Below are positions 1-9,621 of a stretch of 64,000 bases of DNA, one piece after another; position 1 is the stretch's first letter, and the number at the start of each line of letters is the position of its first letter. The notes under the pieces were generated by a model. That model was not told where the DNA came from. It saw nothing but the letters and a program-made list of their open reading frames with translations, and searched no databases. The stretch is from Rhizobium album. GTDB lineage: Bacteria > Pseudomonadota > Alphaproteobacteria > Rhizobiales > Rhizobiaceae. The position numbers and the translations under genes are program-made. The stretch spans positions 1 through 64,000 of the forward strand of contig NZ_QFBC01000021.1 in NCBI RefSeq assembly GCF_003122325.1. The letters run 5' to 3'.

Positions 1-122
1 TTGGCGCGCTGCTACTCGAACAAAACGATGAATGGGCAGTCCAACGATCCCGCTATATGACACTGGAAACCATCGCCGCGATGAGCGATGATCCGCTCAT
101 CAGCCTGCCAGCAGCAAGCTGA
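1..122 (+). CDS. IS256-family transposase, C-terminal fragment (cut by window edge)
   Basis: The frame beginning at base 3 stays open for 39 codons and stops at TGA 120-122. It encodes the characteristic tail of IS256 (mutator-type) transposases, with the blocks [19 protein letters not shown] and SDDPLISLP. In the family this tail follows the DDE catalytic domain, which must lie upstream of base 1. The enzyme moves its element by a copy-out mechanism. Whether the gene is intact upstream cannot be judged here. Confidence 0.75.
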   Translation, partial: GALLLEQNDEWAVQRSRYMTLETIAAMSDDPLISLPAAS

Positions 123-196
123 TCAATTCCCGGCTCTGTCCGGAAGGCACGGCGATCGCCGAAGCTACACCATCTCCTGGGACACGATCGCAGATA
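1..196 (+). mobile_element. Right end of an IS256-family insertion sequence
   Basis: The window opens inside an IS256-type element: the last 39 codons of its transposase are followed by about 70 bases of 3' flank. The exact right boundary is uncertain. A sequence ending in GGGACACGATC (178-188) looks like an element terminus, and from about 197 the minus strand reads as the coding sequence of an unrelated small gene. The left end lies outside the window, so inverted repeats and target duplication cannot be checked. Confidence 0.6.
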
Positions 197-327
197 TCGC
201 AGATAAAGGTCTTTTCCTGGCAACGATCGATGCCGCCCTTCTTCCCGCTGCAGGGTGTATTTGCACCGGTGGCAACTGAAGCGCATACGATAAAAATCGC
301 TCCCGTAACTGAAATCCAAATTCTCAA
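197..327 (-). pseudogene. Small secreted Cys-containing protein, 3' end removed by the IS256 insertion
   Basis: Reading leftward from a TTG at 327, which has a GGAGGGGG Shine-Dalgarno just upstream, gives about 44 residues. They form a signal peptide (IWISVTGAIFIVCASVATG) followed by ANTPCSGKKGGIDRCQ and KTFICD. This resembles a family of tiny exported rhizobial proteins with paired cysteines and a CSGKKGG block. The frame then runs into the IS256 end, so the C-terminal part, usually another cysteine-containing stretch, is replaced. Function is unknown. Family assignment is from memory of the motif. Confidence 0.5.
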
Positions 328-342
328 ACTCGCCCCCTCCAC

Positions 343-760
343 GTCGCGGAGCCTATCGGAATGGGCGTTTCAAAATGGTATCCGCAACTTTGGAGGGTTT
401 CCGAGATGCCCTTGCGCATATGGCCTGGCGACCTGTTGCAAGTCAGCCTCTTCTCACGTTGCGCTTTTTTGGGGTCGGTCTATGGGGTGCCCGTGATGGC
501 GGTCGGACGCCTCGAAACGTCCGGCGCGCGGGGTGAAATTTGGGCAGCTTCTCCATCCCGCTCGGCACAAGGCCGCGCCATTCTTCAAGCATGTGCTGAT
601 TTGCTGATTGCTACAAGCTTGGGGCTTTGCGGTTGACCACAGGTATTGCAAATAGGTCACACGCGTTCGCATTCGTCCGTGCGTAGCCGCAAGTCAAAGT
701 GGGGAAGCGGCAATTGATCCTAGAGAAATCACAACAAAATCAGATCTCTAGAGCAATCTG
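343..760. other. Intergenic stretch with no supportable gene
   Basis: About 420 bases between the interrupted small gene and the tRNA. Open frames here are short, overlap on both strands, lack ribosome sites and have no recognisable protein. Base composition is lower in GC than the surrounding genes. It may be decayed accessory DNA linked to the insertion element. Confidence 0.5.
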
Positions 761-761
761 A

Positions 762-851
762 TGGCGGAGAGGGTGGGATTTGAACCCACGATACCCTTGC
801 AGGTATGCCGCATTTCGAGTGCGGTGCATTCGACCACTCTGCCACCTCTCC
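762..851 (-). tRNA. tRNA-Ser (anticodon CGA)
   Basis: The minus strand folds into a 90-nt serine tRNA with encoded CCA. The acceptor arm is GGAGAGG paired with CCTCTCC, with discriminator G. The anticodon loop is CTCGAAA, giving anticodon CGA, which reads UCG codons. It has the long variable arm typical of tRNA-Ser and a T arm GTGGGTTCGAATCCCAC. A promoter-like sequence lies about 35 bases upstream of the mature 5' end. Confidence 0.95.
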
Positions 852-885
852 GCGGTCCGGTCGGCGCTTGTTCGGCGCGGGCGTT

Positions 886-914
886 CTCATAACCATTGCA
901 AACCGGTCTGGCAA
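886..914 (-). promoter_or_regulatory. Candidate sigma-70 promoter of tRNA-Ser
   Basis: On the minus strand TTGCCA (914-909) and TATGAG (891-886) are separated by 17 bases. This would start transcription near 879, leaving a roughly 28-nt 5' leader to be trimmed from the tRNA. It is divergent from the rplU promoter. Confidence 0.5.
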
Positions 915-946
915 GGGTAAATATCGATAAATGGTGTGGTTTCGCC

Positions 947-975
947 TTGACAGAAATTGGCCGCTCACGTATCTC
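947..975 (+). promoter_or_regulatory. Candidate sigma-70 promoter of rplU-rpmA
   Basis: A perfect -35 TTGACA (947-952), a 17-base spacer and the -10 TATCTC (970-975). It predicts a 5' leader of about 170 nt before rplU, long enough to hold a regulatory structure such as feedback binding by L21, but I see no recognised motif in it. Confidence 0.65.
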
Positions 976-1154
976 GGCACGCGAATAGGCGTGGGGTAGC
1001 TTGCGCCCGATTTCCCTCCACTTCGTGGAGTTTCACCGGCAGTTCGAGTTCTGAGGGCACTAAAGCCCTGAAATTCCTGCTTAATATCGACTGATAAAAA
1101 GACGGCCTGCTGGGTTTCCAGCGAGAGCCGGAAACGGACATGAAAGGATAAAAA

Positions 1155-1469
1155 ATGTTCGCAGTCATCAAGACCGGCGGTAAGCAGTACCGCGTGGCAG
1201 CCAACGACGTGCTGACCATCGAAAAGCTTGATGTCGCCGCCGGCGACAGCATCGAATTCACCGAGGTTCTCGTGGTCGGCGTCGGCGCCGATGCGACGTT
1301 CGGCGCGCCCTTCGTGGCTGGCGCTTCGGTCAAGGCCGAAGTTGTCGAGCACAACCGCGGCAAGAAGGTCATTTCCTTCAAGAAGCGTCGTCGCCAGAAC
1401 TCCAAGCGTTCGCGCGGCCATCGTCAGCATCACACGGTCGTCCGCATCACGGACATCGTGGCAGCCTAA
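1155..1469 (+). CDS. rplU: 50S ribosomal protein L21
   Basis: This 104-residue protein starts [14 protein letters not shown] and carries the basic C-terminal block [16 protein letters not shown] that binds 23S rRNA, with the end motif [10 protein letters not shown]. Length matches bacterial L21 (about 103). The ATG follows an AAAGGA ribosome site. It is the first gene of the rplU-rpmA operon, 29 bases ahead of rpmA, the order found in most bacteria, and with obgE 2.4 kb further on it forms the usual L21-L27-Obg neighbourhood. Transcription probably starts at the TTGACA promoter at 947. Confidence 0.97.
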   Translation: MFAVIKTGGKQYRVAANDVLTIEKLDVAAGDSIEFTEVLVVGVGADATFGAPFVAGASVKAEVVEHNRGKKVISFKKRRRQNSKRSRGHRQHHTVVRITDIVAA

Positions 1470-1498
1470 GAACCCAGGTCAGGTAAAGGAGAAATCCA

Positions 1499-1768
1499 AT
1501 GGCACATAAAAAAGCTGGCGGTTCCTCGCGTAACGGTCGCGATTCCCAGTCCAAGCGCCTCGGCGTGAAGAAGTTCGGCGGCGAAGTCGTCGTTCCGGGC
1601 AACATCATCGTGCGTCAGCGCGGCACCCAGTGGCATCCGGGCGCGAACGTCGGTCTCGGCAAGGATCACACGATCTTTGCACTTACGGCCGGCAATGTGA
1701 ATTACCGTACGCGCGCCAACGGTCGCGTCTACGTGTCCGTCATGCCGAAAGCCGAAGCAGCGGAATAA
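1499..1768 (+). CDS. rpmA: 50S ribosomal protein L27
   Basis: This 89-residue protein begins [20 protein letters not shown], the conserved L27 N-terminus that reaches toward the peptidyl transferase centre. The [19 protein letters not shown] segment is also diagnostic. The start is genuine Met-Ala with no N-terminal leader, unlike Firmicutes L27, which is cleaved. A good ribosome site (AAAGGAG) precedes the ATG. It is cotranscribed with rplU and followed by a strong hairpin terminator at 1835-1868, so the two genes form a closed operon. Confidence 0.97.
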   Translation: MAHKKAGGSSRNGRDSQSKRLGVKKFGGEVVVPGNIIVRQRGTQWHPGANVGLGKDHTIFALTAGNVNYRTRANGRVYVSVMPKAEAAE

Positions 1769-1834
1769 GCCGGTAGCGCTCTAAAACAGCCGGCGTCTCA
1801 TCGACCCGGCTGACCGCACCAGGTTCAGACCAGA

Positions 1835-1868
1835 AAAAAGGGGAGATGGGGCGCCATCTCCCCTTTTT
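1835..1868 (+). terminator. Rho-independent terminator of rplU-rpmA
   Basis: A 15-bp inverted repeat (AAAAAGGGGAGATGG with its complement CCATCTCCCCTTTTT) around a GGCG loop, ending in a T run. The A and T tails make it nearly symmetrical, so it could also work from the other strand. Confidence 0.85.
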
Positions 1869-1893
1869 CTTTTCCCTAACGGAGGACTGAACC

Positions 1894-2523
1894 ATGCAAA
1901 GCGAATTGTTGCGGGACGACCAATCGAGGTCTCCCGAAGAACGGCCGAGGCCGGAGCGGTTAAGGACCGATTGCCCTGTCTTGTTATCGGAACGGCTCGT
2001 CCTGCGCGCGCCGCACGAAGAAGACATCGACGCCCTTGCCAATCTCGCCAACAACGCCAAAGTCGCTACAATGGTCTCGCGTATGCCGCACCCGTACACG
2101 GTCAACGACGCAGCCGATTTCGTGCGACGCACGAAACAGGGCGGTATTGGCAAGTGCGTCTATGCCATTACCAAAGCCGACAACGGCCTCTTCCTCGGTT
2201 GCTGCGGTATCGAACCCATAGACGACGGCACCGTCGAGATCGGCTACTGGCTGGGCGAACCCTATTGGAACCGCGGCTACATGACCGAAGCCGCACATGC
2301 GCTGATCGACATGGTTTTCCGCACGCGGGATATCGACCAGATCGATGCCCGCTGCCGCGTCGTCAACATCGGTTCCCGGCGGGTGATCCAGAAGTGCGGC
2401 TTCCAGTTCCAGGGATCGGCGATGTTTCCGTCGCTCGCCATGGGCAGCCTCGTCGCCGTCGAGTGGTTCCGGCTCGACCGCAAGACCTGGATGTCGTTGA
2501 GAAGCTGGGGAGGCATGCGATGA
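1894..2523 (+). CDS. GNAT family N-acetyltransferase (RimJ/RimL type), first of a tandem pair
   Basis: A 209-residue GNAT protein. After a variable N-terminus of about 28 residues comes the entry strand LLSERLVLRAPHEEDIDAL, and near residues 120-134 the acetyl-CoA pyrophosphate-binding region YWLGEPYWNRGYMTEA. The general class transfers acetyl from acetyl-CoA to an amine, often a protein N-terminus, but the substrate here cannot be inferred. The start has GGAGG eight bases upstream. The stop overlaps the next GNAT gene's ATG (ATGA), indicating translational coupling of two diverged copies. The pair lies between rpmA and obgE. Confidence 0.85.
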   Translation: MQSELLRDDQSRSPEERPRPERLRTDCPVLLSERLVLRAPHEEDIDALANLANNAKVATMVSRMPHPYTVNDAADFVRRTKQGGIGKCVYAITKADNGLFLGCCGIEPIDDGTVEIGYWLGEPYWNRGYMTEAAHALIDMVFRTRDIDQIDARCRVVNIGSRRVIQKCGFQFQGSAMFPSLAMGSLVAVEWFRLDRKTWMSLRSWGGMR

Positions 2524-3107
2524 ACGCGCAGACCCTTCGCCGTGTCGAGACCGCACGTCCGAGTGCCGGCCCCTGCCCGGTCATCCGCACCGAACGCCTC
2601 GTCCTGCGGCCGCACAGGCTCGGCGATGCCGATGCGATCGCCGAATCCTTTGCGGATTTCCGCGTCACCCGCATGCTGTCGCGCGTGCCGGTGCCCTATC
2701 ACCGGCAGGATGCGCTGGATTGGCTGGTGCCGCAGATGTCAGGCATGCTGCCGGACTGGTCGCTGGCGATCACCACCGGCGACGACGTCCATATCGGCGT
2801 CGTCGGCATCGAGTTGCGGCATGGCCAATGGCATCTCGGCTACTGGCTCAACCGCTTCTATTGGGGCCGCGGCTACATGAGCGAAGCAACGGGAGCGACC
2901 ATCGAACGGCTCTTCCGCCGCATGCCCGATATCACGCTGCATTCCGGCGCCTTTGCGGACAATCCGGCCTCGCTGCGTATCCAGAACAAGCTGGGGTTCC
3001 GGCTGACGGGATGCAGCGACGCGTTCTGCCTCGCCCGCAACGCCATGGCGCCGCATATCGAAACGGTGCTGACCGCGGAAAGCTTCGTGCCGCCGCCACG
3101 CCGCTAA
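2520..3107 (+). CDS. GNAT family N-acetyltransferase, second of a tandem pair
   Basis: This 195-residue protein begins MNAQTLRRVETARPSAGP, with the ATG overlapping the previous stop. It repeats the fold of its neighbour: IRTERLVLRPHRLGDADAI near residues 23-41 and WLNRFYWGRGYMSEATGA near 108-125 for acetyl-CoA binding. The open frame extends upstream to 1971, but that part lies over the first GNAT gene and is not used. The two proteins share the domain but differ along their length, so this is an old duplication. Substrate is unknown. A RIME-like palindrome follows. Confidence 0.85.
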   Translation: MNAQTLRRVETARPSAGPCPVIRTERLVLRPHRLGDADAIAESFADFRVTRMLSRVPVPYHRQDALDWLVPQMSGMLPDWSLAITTGDDVHIGVVGIELRHGQWHLGYWLNRFYWGRGYMSEATGATIERLFRRMPDITLHSGAFADNPASLRIQNKLGFRLTGCSDAFCLARNAMAPHIETVLTAESFVPPPRR

Positions 3108-3157
3108 ATCGTATCGCGATCTTTCAAGTTCGCTCTCACGCTTTGGCCTTTGTTGTC

Positions 3158-3202
3158 GCATGTCGTTTTCGCAAAACCGCTGCACAGTTTTGCGCGACAT
3201 GC
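3158..3202. repeat. RIME-like palindromic repeat, copy 1
   Basis: A nested palindrome: outer arms GCATGTCG (3158-3165) and CGACATGC (3195-3202), inner arms CGCAAAAC and GTTTTGCG around CGCTGCACA. Its core closely matches the repeat at 22462-22507. The bases from about 3110 also look like the leader of rhizobial intergenic mosaic elements. It lies between two convergent genes. Confidence 0.65.
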
Positions 3203-3252
3203 TTTGGCATCGGCCGGGCCGCCCTTTCACGTCGAGGGCGGCCCGGCAAACC

Positions 3253-4113
3253 TCATTCGAGCTCCAGCCAGAGCGGAAAATGATCCGACCCTTTGGCAGT
3301 CGTGTCGATGAACGCGTCCTTGAGACGCGCCAGAAGACCGTAGCTCAAGAAACCGTAATCCAGCTGCAGGCGCCGGCCATGGTTCTTCGCATCGATACAG
3401 CTATAGGTTTCCGCCGTCAGCCGGCCGAGCCAGCCCAGCGCGTCCACCGGGTTAAGCGAGCGCAGCGTGCGGCCGTAGACCGGATCGGTGCTGCCCGCCA
3501 TGGCGACATATTCCGGCGATTCCGGCTGCATGTTGAAATCGCCGAGCAGGATGTAGTCTTCCGGCAGCGGCGGATCGGCAAGCTGGAATTCGCTGGCGCC
3601 GGTCAGCGCGCCGCCCTCCTCCGTAAACCGCCCCGCCCGCTCCTTGAGATAGCGGATCTGCATGATGCGCTCCTCGACGGAGGTATGGTCGAGATGCACC
3701 GAATAGACGCGCAGCGGTCCCGCCGGCGTCTCCAGCACCGCCTCCGTCGCCCCGCGCTGCAGGTTGAGGCGATCGAAGGTGCGCTGGCGCGGCAGAAGCA
3801 GGGTGCGCGTCGACAGGATCGGCCAGCGCGACAGGATCATGTTGCCGAACTGCAGCCGTCGTTCGCGGCGCTGCCCGTCCTCGACAACCGCGCCGAGATG
3901 CACGTCGCAGGGAGCACCGTACACCCAGAAATAGTCCGGGAAGAAGGTGGCCAGATCGCCCGCCAGATCGGCATATCCGTTGGGTTCGAAGCCTCTGGTG
4001 ACTTCCTGCAGCGCGATGACGTCTGCGCCGGCAAGGCTTGCGGCAATACGGTCGAGGTCATATTTCCCATCAAGACCCATGCCAAACTGTATGTTATAAC
4101 TCGCGAACTTCAC
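3253..4113 (-). CDS. Endonuclease/exonuclease/phosphatase family protein
   Basis: A 286-residue EEP-fold hydrolase. The fold's metal and catalytic residues are visible: N7 in ASYNIQFGMG, E37 in IALQEV, the GDFN block near 190-193 and the C-terminal SDHFPLW with its histidine near 277. The family includes AP endonucleases, DNases, sphingomyelinases and inositol phosphatases, and the substrate is not evident. No signal peptide is seen. The start chosen is GTG at 4113 with GGAGG twelve bases upstream; the frame stays open far beyond, but only as antisense of obgE. It is divergent from obgE with an 84-base gap. Confidence 0.8.
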   Translation of the reverse strand: MKFASYNIQFGMGLDGKYDLDRIAASLAGADVIALQEVTRGFEPNGYADLAGDLATFFPDYFWVYGAPCDVHLGAVVEDGQRRERRLQFGNMILSRWPILSTRTLLLPRQRTFDRLNLQRGATEAVLETPAGPLRVYSVHLDHTSVEERIMQIRYLKERAGRFTEEGGALTGASEFQLADPPLPEDYILLGDFNMQPESPEYVAMAGSTDPVYGRTLRSLNPVDALGWLGRLTAETYSCIDAKNHGRRLQLDYGFLSYGLLARLKDAFIDTTAKGSDHFPLWLELE

Positions 4114-4176
4114 GATAGTCTTTGACCTCCGCTGCAGCCGGTTATATCCAAAGCGGCGACTTCCCGAACATCCTGA

Positions 4177-5253
<1,077 letters not shown>

Positions 5254-5254
5254 G

Positions 5255-6418
5255 ATGAGCAACGGCCGCAAACCGCTCGCCTCCTATCGGCGCATCGTCA
5301 TCAAGATCGGCTCCGCCCTTCTCGTCGACCGCAAGTCCGGGCTGAAGCAGTCCTGGCTTGACGCCATGTGCGCCGACATCGCCGCGCTCAAGGCCCGCGG
5401 CACCGATGTTCTCGTGGTGTCGTCCGGCGCCATCGCGCTCGGTCGCTCGGTGCTGAACGTTCCGGCCGGCGCCCTGAAGCTCGAGGAAAGCCAGGCCGCC
5501 GCCGCCGTCGGCCAGATCGCTCTGGCGCGTGCCTGGACACAGAGCCTGTCTCGCGATGCGATCATCGCCGGGCAGATCCTGCTGACACTCGGCGACACGG
5601 AAGAACGCCGCCGCTATCTCAACGCCAAGGCGACGATCAACCAGCTGCTCAGGCTCGGCGCCGTACCGATCATCAACGAGAATGATACCGTCGCCACCAG
5701 CGAAATCCGCTATGGCGACAACGACCGCCTCGCCGCTCGCGTTGCGACGATGACCGGCGCGGACCTGCTGGTGCTACTTTCCGATATCGACGGCCTCTAT
5801 ACGGCGCCGCCGCATCTCGACCCCGAAGCCCGTTTCCTCGACACGATCGAGGCGATCACGCCCGACATCGAGGCGATGGCCGGTGGCGCGGCTTCGGAAC
5901 TGTCGCGCGGCGGCATGCGCACCAAGATCGATGCCGGCAAGATCGCCACGGGTGCCGGCTGCGCCATGATCATCGCTTCCGGCAAGCCGGATCATCCGCT
6001 GCAGGCCATCGAAAGCGGTGCCCGCTCCTCCTGGTTCGCACCTTCGGGTACGCCGGTCACGGCGCGAAAGACCTGGATTGCCGGGCAGCTGCATCCGGCC
6101 GGCGAATTGCATGTGGACAGCGGCGCGGAAAACGCGCTGCAATCCGGCAAGAGCCTGCTGCCGGCCGGCGTGCGCACGGTCGTCGGGCAATTCGAGCGCG
6201 GCGATACGATTGCCGTCATCGGTGCGGAAGGCCGGGAAATCGCCCGCGGCCTCGTCAGCTACGATGCCGACGAGGCCCGCCAGATCGCCGGCCGCAAGTC
6301 GGGCGAGATCGAAGCCATTCTCGGTTATGCCGGCCGCGCCGCCATGGTGCACCGCGACGACCTGGTGATGACCGTCAGGGCCACGAAAGAACGAACGAAG
6401 GATGCAGCCCATGCTTGA
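5255..6418 (+). CDS. proB: Glutamate 5-kinase
   Basis: It phosphorylates L-glutamate to glutamyl 5-phosphate, the first step of proline synthesis. The 387-residue protein has an amino-acid kinase domain (about 10-265: [28 protein letters not shown]) and a C-terminal PUA domain (about 285-375), as in E. coli ProB. The start at 5255 follows GAGGAATGAG one base after the obgE stop; a longer upstream frame is antisense-like overlap and is rejected. ProB is normally inhibited by proline. It overlaps proA by 8 bases, so the two are probably translated together. Confidence 0.95.
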   Translation: MSNGRKPLASYRRIVIKIGSALLVDRKSGLKQSWLDAMCADIAALKARGTDVLVVSSGAIALGRSVLNVPAGALKLEESQAAAAVGQIALARAWTQSLSRDAIIAGQILLTLGDTEERRRYLNAKATINQLLRLGAVPIINENDTVATSEIRYGDNDRLAARVATMTGADLLVLLSDIDGLYTAPPHLDPEARFLDTIEAITPDIEAMAGGAASELSRGGMRTKIDAGKIATGAGCAMIIASGKPDHPLQAIESGARSSWFAPSGTPVTARKTWIAGQLHPAGELHVDSGAENALQSGKSLLPAGVRTVVGQFERGDTIAVIGAEGREIARGLVSYDADEARQIAGRKSGEIEAILGYAGRAAMVHRDDLVMTVRATKERTKDAAHA

Positions 6419-7694
6419 GAAGGTGACGCAGACCCTGGATATCGAAGCGCTGATGAACGACATCGGCGCCAAGGCCAAGGCCGCGCGCCGACCGTTGGCG
6501 ACCGCATCCACCGAGGCGAAGAACCGGGCGCTGAACGCCATGGCGGACGAGATCGTCGCTGCCACGCCGGCTATCCTCGCCGCCAACGCCGAAGACCTCA
6601 GGGATGTCGAGGGCACCGAGATGTTGCCGTCCTTCATCGACCGGCTGACGCTGACGGAAAAACGCATTCGCGAAATGGCCGACGGTGTTCGCGCCATCGC
6701 AGCATTCGAGGATCCGGTCGGCAGCGTGATCGCCGAATGGGACCGGCCGAACGGGCTGCACATCGAGCGCGTGCGCACGCCGCTCGGCGTCATCGGCGTC
6801 ATCTATGAAAGCCGGCCGAACGTGACAGCGGATGCCGGCGCCCTGTGCCTCAAGGCCGGCAATGCCGTGATCCTGCGCGGCGGCTCGGATTCGCGCCGCT
6901 CGTCACAGGCCATCCATGCCTGCCTGGTGCGCGGCCTGAAAGCCGCCGGCCTGCCGGAACACGCCATCCAGCTGGTGCCGACCACCGACCGCGCCGCCGT
7001 CGGCGCCATGCTTACCGGTCTTGGCGGCTCAATCGACGTCATCGTGCCGCGTGGCGGCAAGAGCCTGGTGGCGCGGGTGCAGAACGAGGCGCGCGTGCCG
7101 GTCTTCGCCCATCTGGAAGGCCTGTGCCACATCTATGTCGATGCCTCCGCCGATCTGGAGATGGCAAAATCGATCGTCGTCAACGCCAAGATGCGCCGCA
7201 CCGGCATCTGCGGCGCGGCCGAGACCCTGCTCGTCGATAGTGCCGCGATCGGCACGCACCTGATGCCGATCCTGGAAGCCCTGACCGCGGCGGGCTGCGA
7301 GATCCGTGCCTCCGCCGCGGTGCTGAAGGTCTTCCCGGCCTTCAGGCCGGCCACCGAGGAGGATTGGCGCACCGAATATCTCGACGCGATCATCTCGGTC
7401 GCCATCGTCGACGGCATTTCCGGCGCGATCAAGCATATCGACCATTATTCCTCCAACCACACCGAGGCTGTCATCGCCGAGGATGCGGAGGTGGTCGCGC
7501 GCTTCTTCAACGAGATCGATTCCGCCATCCTGCTGCACAATGCCTCGACGCAGTTTGCCGATGGCGGCGAGTTCGGCATGGGCGGCGAGATCGGCATCGC
7601 CACCGGCAAGATGCATGCCCGCGGCCCGGTGGGCGTCGAGCAGCTGACCTCATTCAAATACCGTGTGCGCGGCACCGGCCAGACCAGACCGTGA
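6411..7694 (+). CDS. proA: Gamma-glutamyl phosphate reductase
   Basis: It reduces glutamyl 5-phosphate to glutamate semialdehyde with NADPH, the second step of proline synthesis. The 427-residue protein shows the aldehyde-dehydrogenase fold: [20 protein letters not shown] for cofactor binding and the catalytic cysteine C267 in the block [11 protein letters not shown]. An in-frame ATG nine bases earlier (6402) is possible, but the GAAGGA ribosome site is better spaced for 6411 and related proteins start MLE/MLD. It overlaps the proB end and is followed by nadD. Confidence 0.95.
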   Translation: MLEKVTQTLDIEALMNDIGAKAKAARRPLATASTEAKNRALNAMADEIVAATPAILAANAEDLRDVEGTEMLPSFIDRLTLTEKRIREMADGVRAIAAFEDPVGSVIAEWDRPNGLHIERVRTPLGVIGVIYESRPNVTADAGALCLKAGNAVILRGGSDSRRSSQAIHACLVRGLKAAGLPEHAIQLVPTTDRAAVGAMLTGLGGSIDVIVPRGGKSLVARVQNEARVPVFAHLEGLCHIYVDASADLEMAKSIVVNAKMRRTGICGAAETLLVDSAAIGTHLMPILEALTAAGCEIRASAAVLKVFPAFRPATEEDWRTEYLDAIISVAIVDGISGAIKHIDHYSSNHTEAVIAEDAEVVARFFNEIDSAILLHNASTQFADGGEFGMGGEIGIATGKMHARGPVGVEQLTSFKYRVRGTGQTRP

Positions 7695-7695
7695 C

Positions 7696-8319
7696 GTGAC
7701 AGCAGACAGGATCGACCGCCGCTATCTGATCATGCCCCATGCCGAACGCGGCATGGTCGTGGGCCTGTTCGGCGGTTCGTTCAATCCGCCGCACCAGGGC
7801 CATGCCCTGGTGGCGGACATCGCGCTCCGCCGTCTCGGCCTCGACCAGCTGTGGTGGATGGTGACACCGGGCAACCCGTTGAAAAGCCATTCCAATCTCG
7901 CGCCGCTGTCGCAACGGCTCGCCTGGAGCGAGAAGGTGGCGGCCAATCCACGCATCAAGGTCACCGCCTTCGAAAAGACGCTCGGCGGCAGCTATACGGC
8001 AAAAACGCTGGCCAGGGTGAAGGCGCTCAATCCGCATGTGCATTTCATCTGGATCATGGGGGCCGACAACCTCAAGAGTTTCGACAAGTGGCAGAACTGG
8101 CAGGGCATCGCCTGCACCTTTCCGATCGCCGTGATCGACCGGCCGGGCGCGACGCTTTCCTACCTCTCTTCCAAGATGGCGCAACGCTTCGGTTTCGCCC
8201 GGCTCGACGAAGACGATGCCGGCGTGCTCTGGCGGAAGCGAGCGCCGGCCTGGACCTTCATCCACGGTCCGCGCTCGACGCTGAGTTCGACTGCACTTCG
8301 CGCCGCCGGCGCAAAATGA
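7696..8319 (+). CDS. nadD: Nicotinate-nucleotide adenylyltransferase
   Basis: It joins nicotinate mononucleotide and ATP to deamido-NAD in NAD synthesis. The nucleotidyltransferase signature GLFGGSFNPPHQGH is near residues 23-36, and the C-terminal block GPRSTLSSTALR holds the ISSTxIR-like motif. The GTG start at 7696 (207 residues) sits just after the proA stop; an ATG at 7732 is the alternative and would still keep the whole domain. It is part of the tight proB-proA-nadD-rsfS-rlmH run, and nadD-rsfS-rlmH is a common bacterial cluster. Confidence 0.92.
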   Translation: MTADRIDRRYLIMPHAERGMVVGLFGGSFNPPHQGHALVADIALRRLGLDQLWWMVTPGNPLKSHSNLAPLSQRLAWSEKVAANPRIKVTAFEKTLGGSYTAKTLARVKALNPHVHFIWIMGADNLKSFDKWQNWQGIACTFPIAVIDRPGATLSYLSSKMAQRFGFARLDEDDAGVLWRKRAPAWTFIHGPRSTLSSTALRAAGAK

Positions 8320-8416
8320 TCGGCCGACCATCTCTGCCGAAATGCGGCAAAACGGCCATAGAGGCGCTTATCTGATAAAACAGCAAACCCGCATGTCTTG
8401 AAACCTTAAGGGTTTG

Positions 8417-8911
8417 ATGCCTATCTTTATCGATGATTGGGGCAATCTGCCCGAATCGTCAGTGCCTGTTGCTGTTACGCCAAGGAAAGGAAGAACTCTG
8501 ACAACAGTACACGCCAAGGGGAGAGCGTCCGTCGCCGCCCCTAAAAGCCCGGAACGTGGCGCCGATGCCGCTGCCCGCGCTCTTCAACTGGTCCTCCTCA
8601 GCCTGGAGGACTCGAAGGCAGAAGATATCGTCACCATCAACATTGCCGGAAAATCGGCGCTTGGAGATTACATGGTTGTCGTCTCCGGCCGTTCGAACAG
8701 GCATGTCGCCGCCATCAGCGACCACCTGATTTCCGACCTCAAGGAAGAGGGTTTCGGCAACGCTCGCGTCGAAGGTCTGGAAACCGGCGACTGGGTGCTG
8801 ATTGACACGGGTGACATCATCGTCCACGTCTTCCGCCCCGAAATCCGCGAGTTCTACAACATCGAAAAGATGTGGGCTGCCCCGGATCTCGAAGAAGAGA
8901 CGCGGCACTGA
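8417..8911 (+). CDS. rsfS: Ribosomal silencing factor RsfS
   Basis: It binds L14 on the 50S subunit and blocks joining to 30S, reducing translation in starvation. The Iojap/RsfS domain is at about 50-155: LEDSKAEDIVTINIAGKSAL, DYMVVVSGRSNRHV and VHVFRPEIREFYNIEKMW. The start is uncertain. ATG 8417 gives 164 residues with an extra N-terminus of about 45; a CTG near 8498 after AGGAAAGGAAG would give a protein closer to the usual 110-120 residues plus a short leader. It lies between nadD and rlmH in the usual order. Confidence 0.92.
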   Translation: MPIFIDDWGNLPESSVPVAVTPRKGRTLTTVHAKGRASVAAPKSPERGADAAARALQLVLLSLEDSKAEDIVTINIAGKSALGDYMVVVSGRSNRHVAAISDHLISDLKEEGFGNARVEGLETGDWVLIDTGDIIVHVFRPEIREFYNIEKMWAAPDLEEETRH

Positions 8912-9013
8912 TCGTTCCTGCCGGCATGTTTGCCGAAGGACGATAAGGTCGGACCGTCGCGGCGGCAGTGAAGCCGCCGAAACGGGCTCGGCCATGGACG
9001 GACGGAAACAGAC

Positions 9014-9496
9014 ATGCGGATTGGCCTTTTTGCTGTCGGCCGGCTCAAAGCCGGGCCTGAGAAAGATCTTGCGGCCCGGTATCTCGAACGGCTGGCCAAG
9101 GCCGGGCCTGCGATCGGCCTGGAATTTTCGCGCGTTGTCGAAGTGGCCGAAAGCCGCGCCGCCAATGCCGCGACCCGCAAGCGCGAAGAAGCCGGCATGC
9201 TGGAAAAGGCGCTGCCGGAAGGCGCCGTTCTCATTCTCCTCGACGAACGCGGCAAGGCGCTCGACAGCGAAGCCTTTGCGACGATGATCGGCCAGTATCG
9301 CGACAACGGCAAACGTGACCTGATGGTCGCTGTCGGCGGCGCCGACGGGCTCGATCCGGCGCTCTACGACAGGGCGGACGCCACGCTCTGCCTCGGCAAG
9401 ATGACCTGGCCGCACCAGCTGGTGCGCATTCTCATCGCCGAGCAGCTGTATCGCGCCGTCACCATCCTGTCCGGCCATCCCTATCACCGAATTTGA
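9014..9496 (+). CDS. rlmH: 23S rRNA (pseudouridine1915-N3)-methyltransferase
   Basis: A 160-residue SPOUT methyltransferase that modifies pseudouridine 1915 in helix 69 of 23S rRNA on the assembled 70S ribosome. It starts MRIGLFAVGRLKAGPE. The knotted SAM site is in the C-terminal part: LILLDERGKAL, VGGADGLDP and the ending TWPHQLVRILIAEQLYRA with GHPYHR at the extreme C-terminus. Length is standard for the family. The 102-base gap after rsfS contains no gene. Confidence 0.95.
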   Translation: MRIGLFAVGRLKAGPEKDLAARYLERLAKAGPAIGLEFSRVVEVAESRAANAATRKREEAGMLEKALPEGAVLILLDERGKALDSEAFATMIGQYRDNGKRDLMVAVGGADGLDPALYDRADATLCLGKMTWPHQLVRILIAEQLYRAVTILSGHPYHRI

Positions 9497-9621
9497 GGGA
9501 TGCGGCCACATCGCCGCCGGATTTTCGTCTTTCCTTAATCGGTAACGGCGATGTTCCTTGGCGACGGGCCGCAAATCAGCTTAGATTCCGGCTTCTTTTG
9601 ACCGTGACGACAGCAGGCCGA

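Noticed and set aside
343-760. Possible gene in the region after the insertion element
   Set aside because: Short frames on both strands, none with a ribosome site or recognisable protein.
729-1433. Minus-strand frame of 234 codons
   Set aside because: It runs antisense through rplU and across the tRNA-Ser gene; no domain and no ribosome site.
1971-3107. Long frame of 378 codons on the plus strand
   Set aside because: Only the part from 2520 is a gene (second GNAT). The upstream part is an out-of-frame reading of the first GNAT gene.
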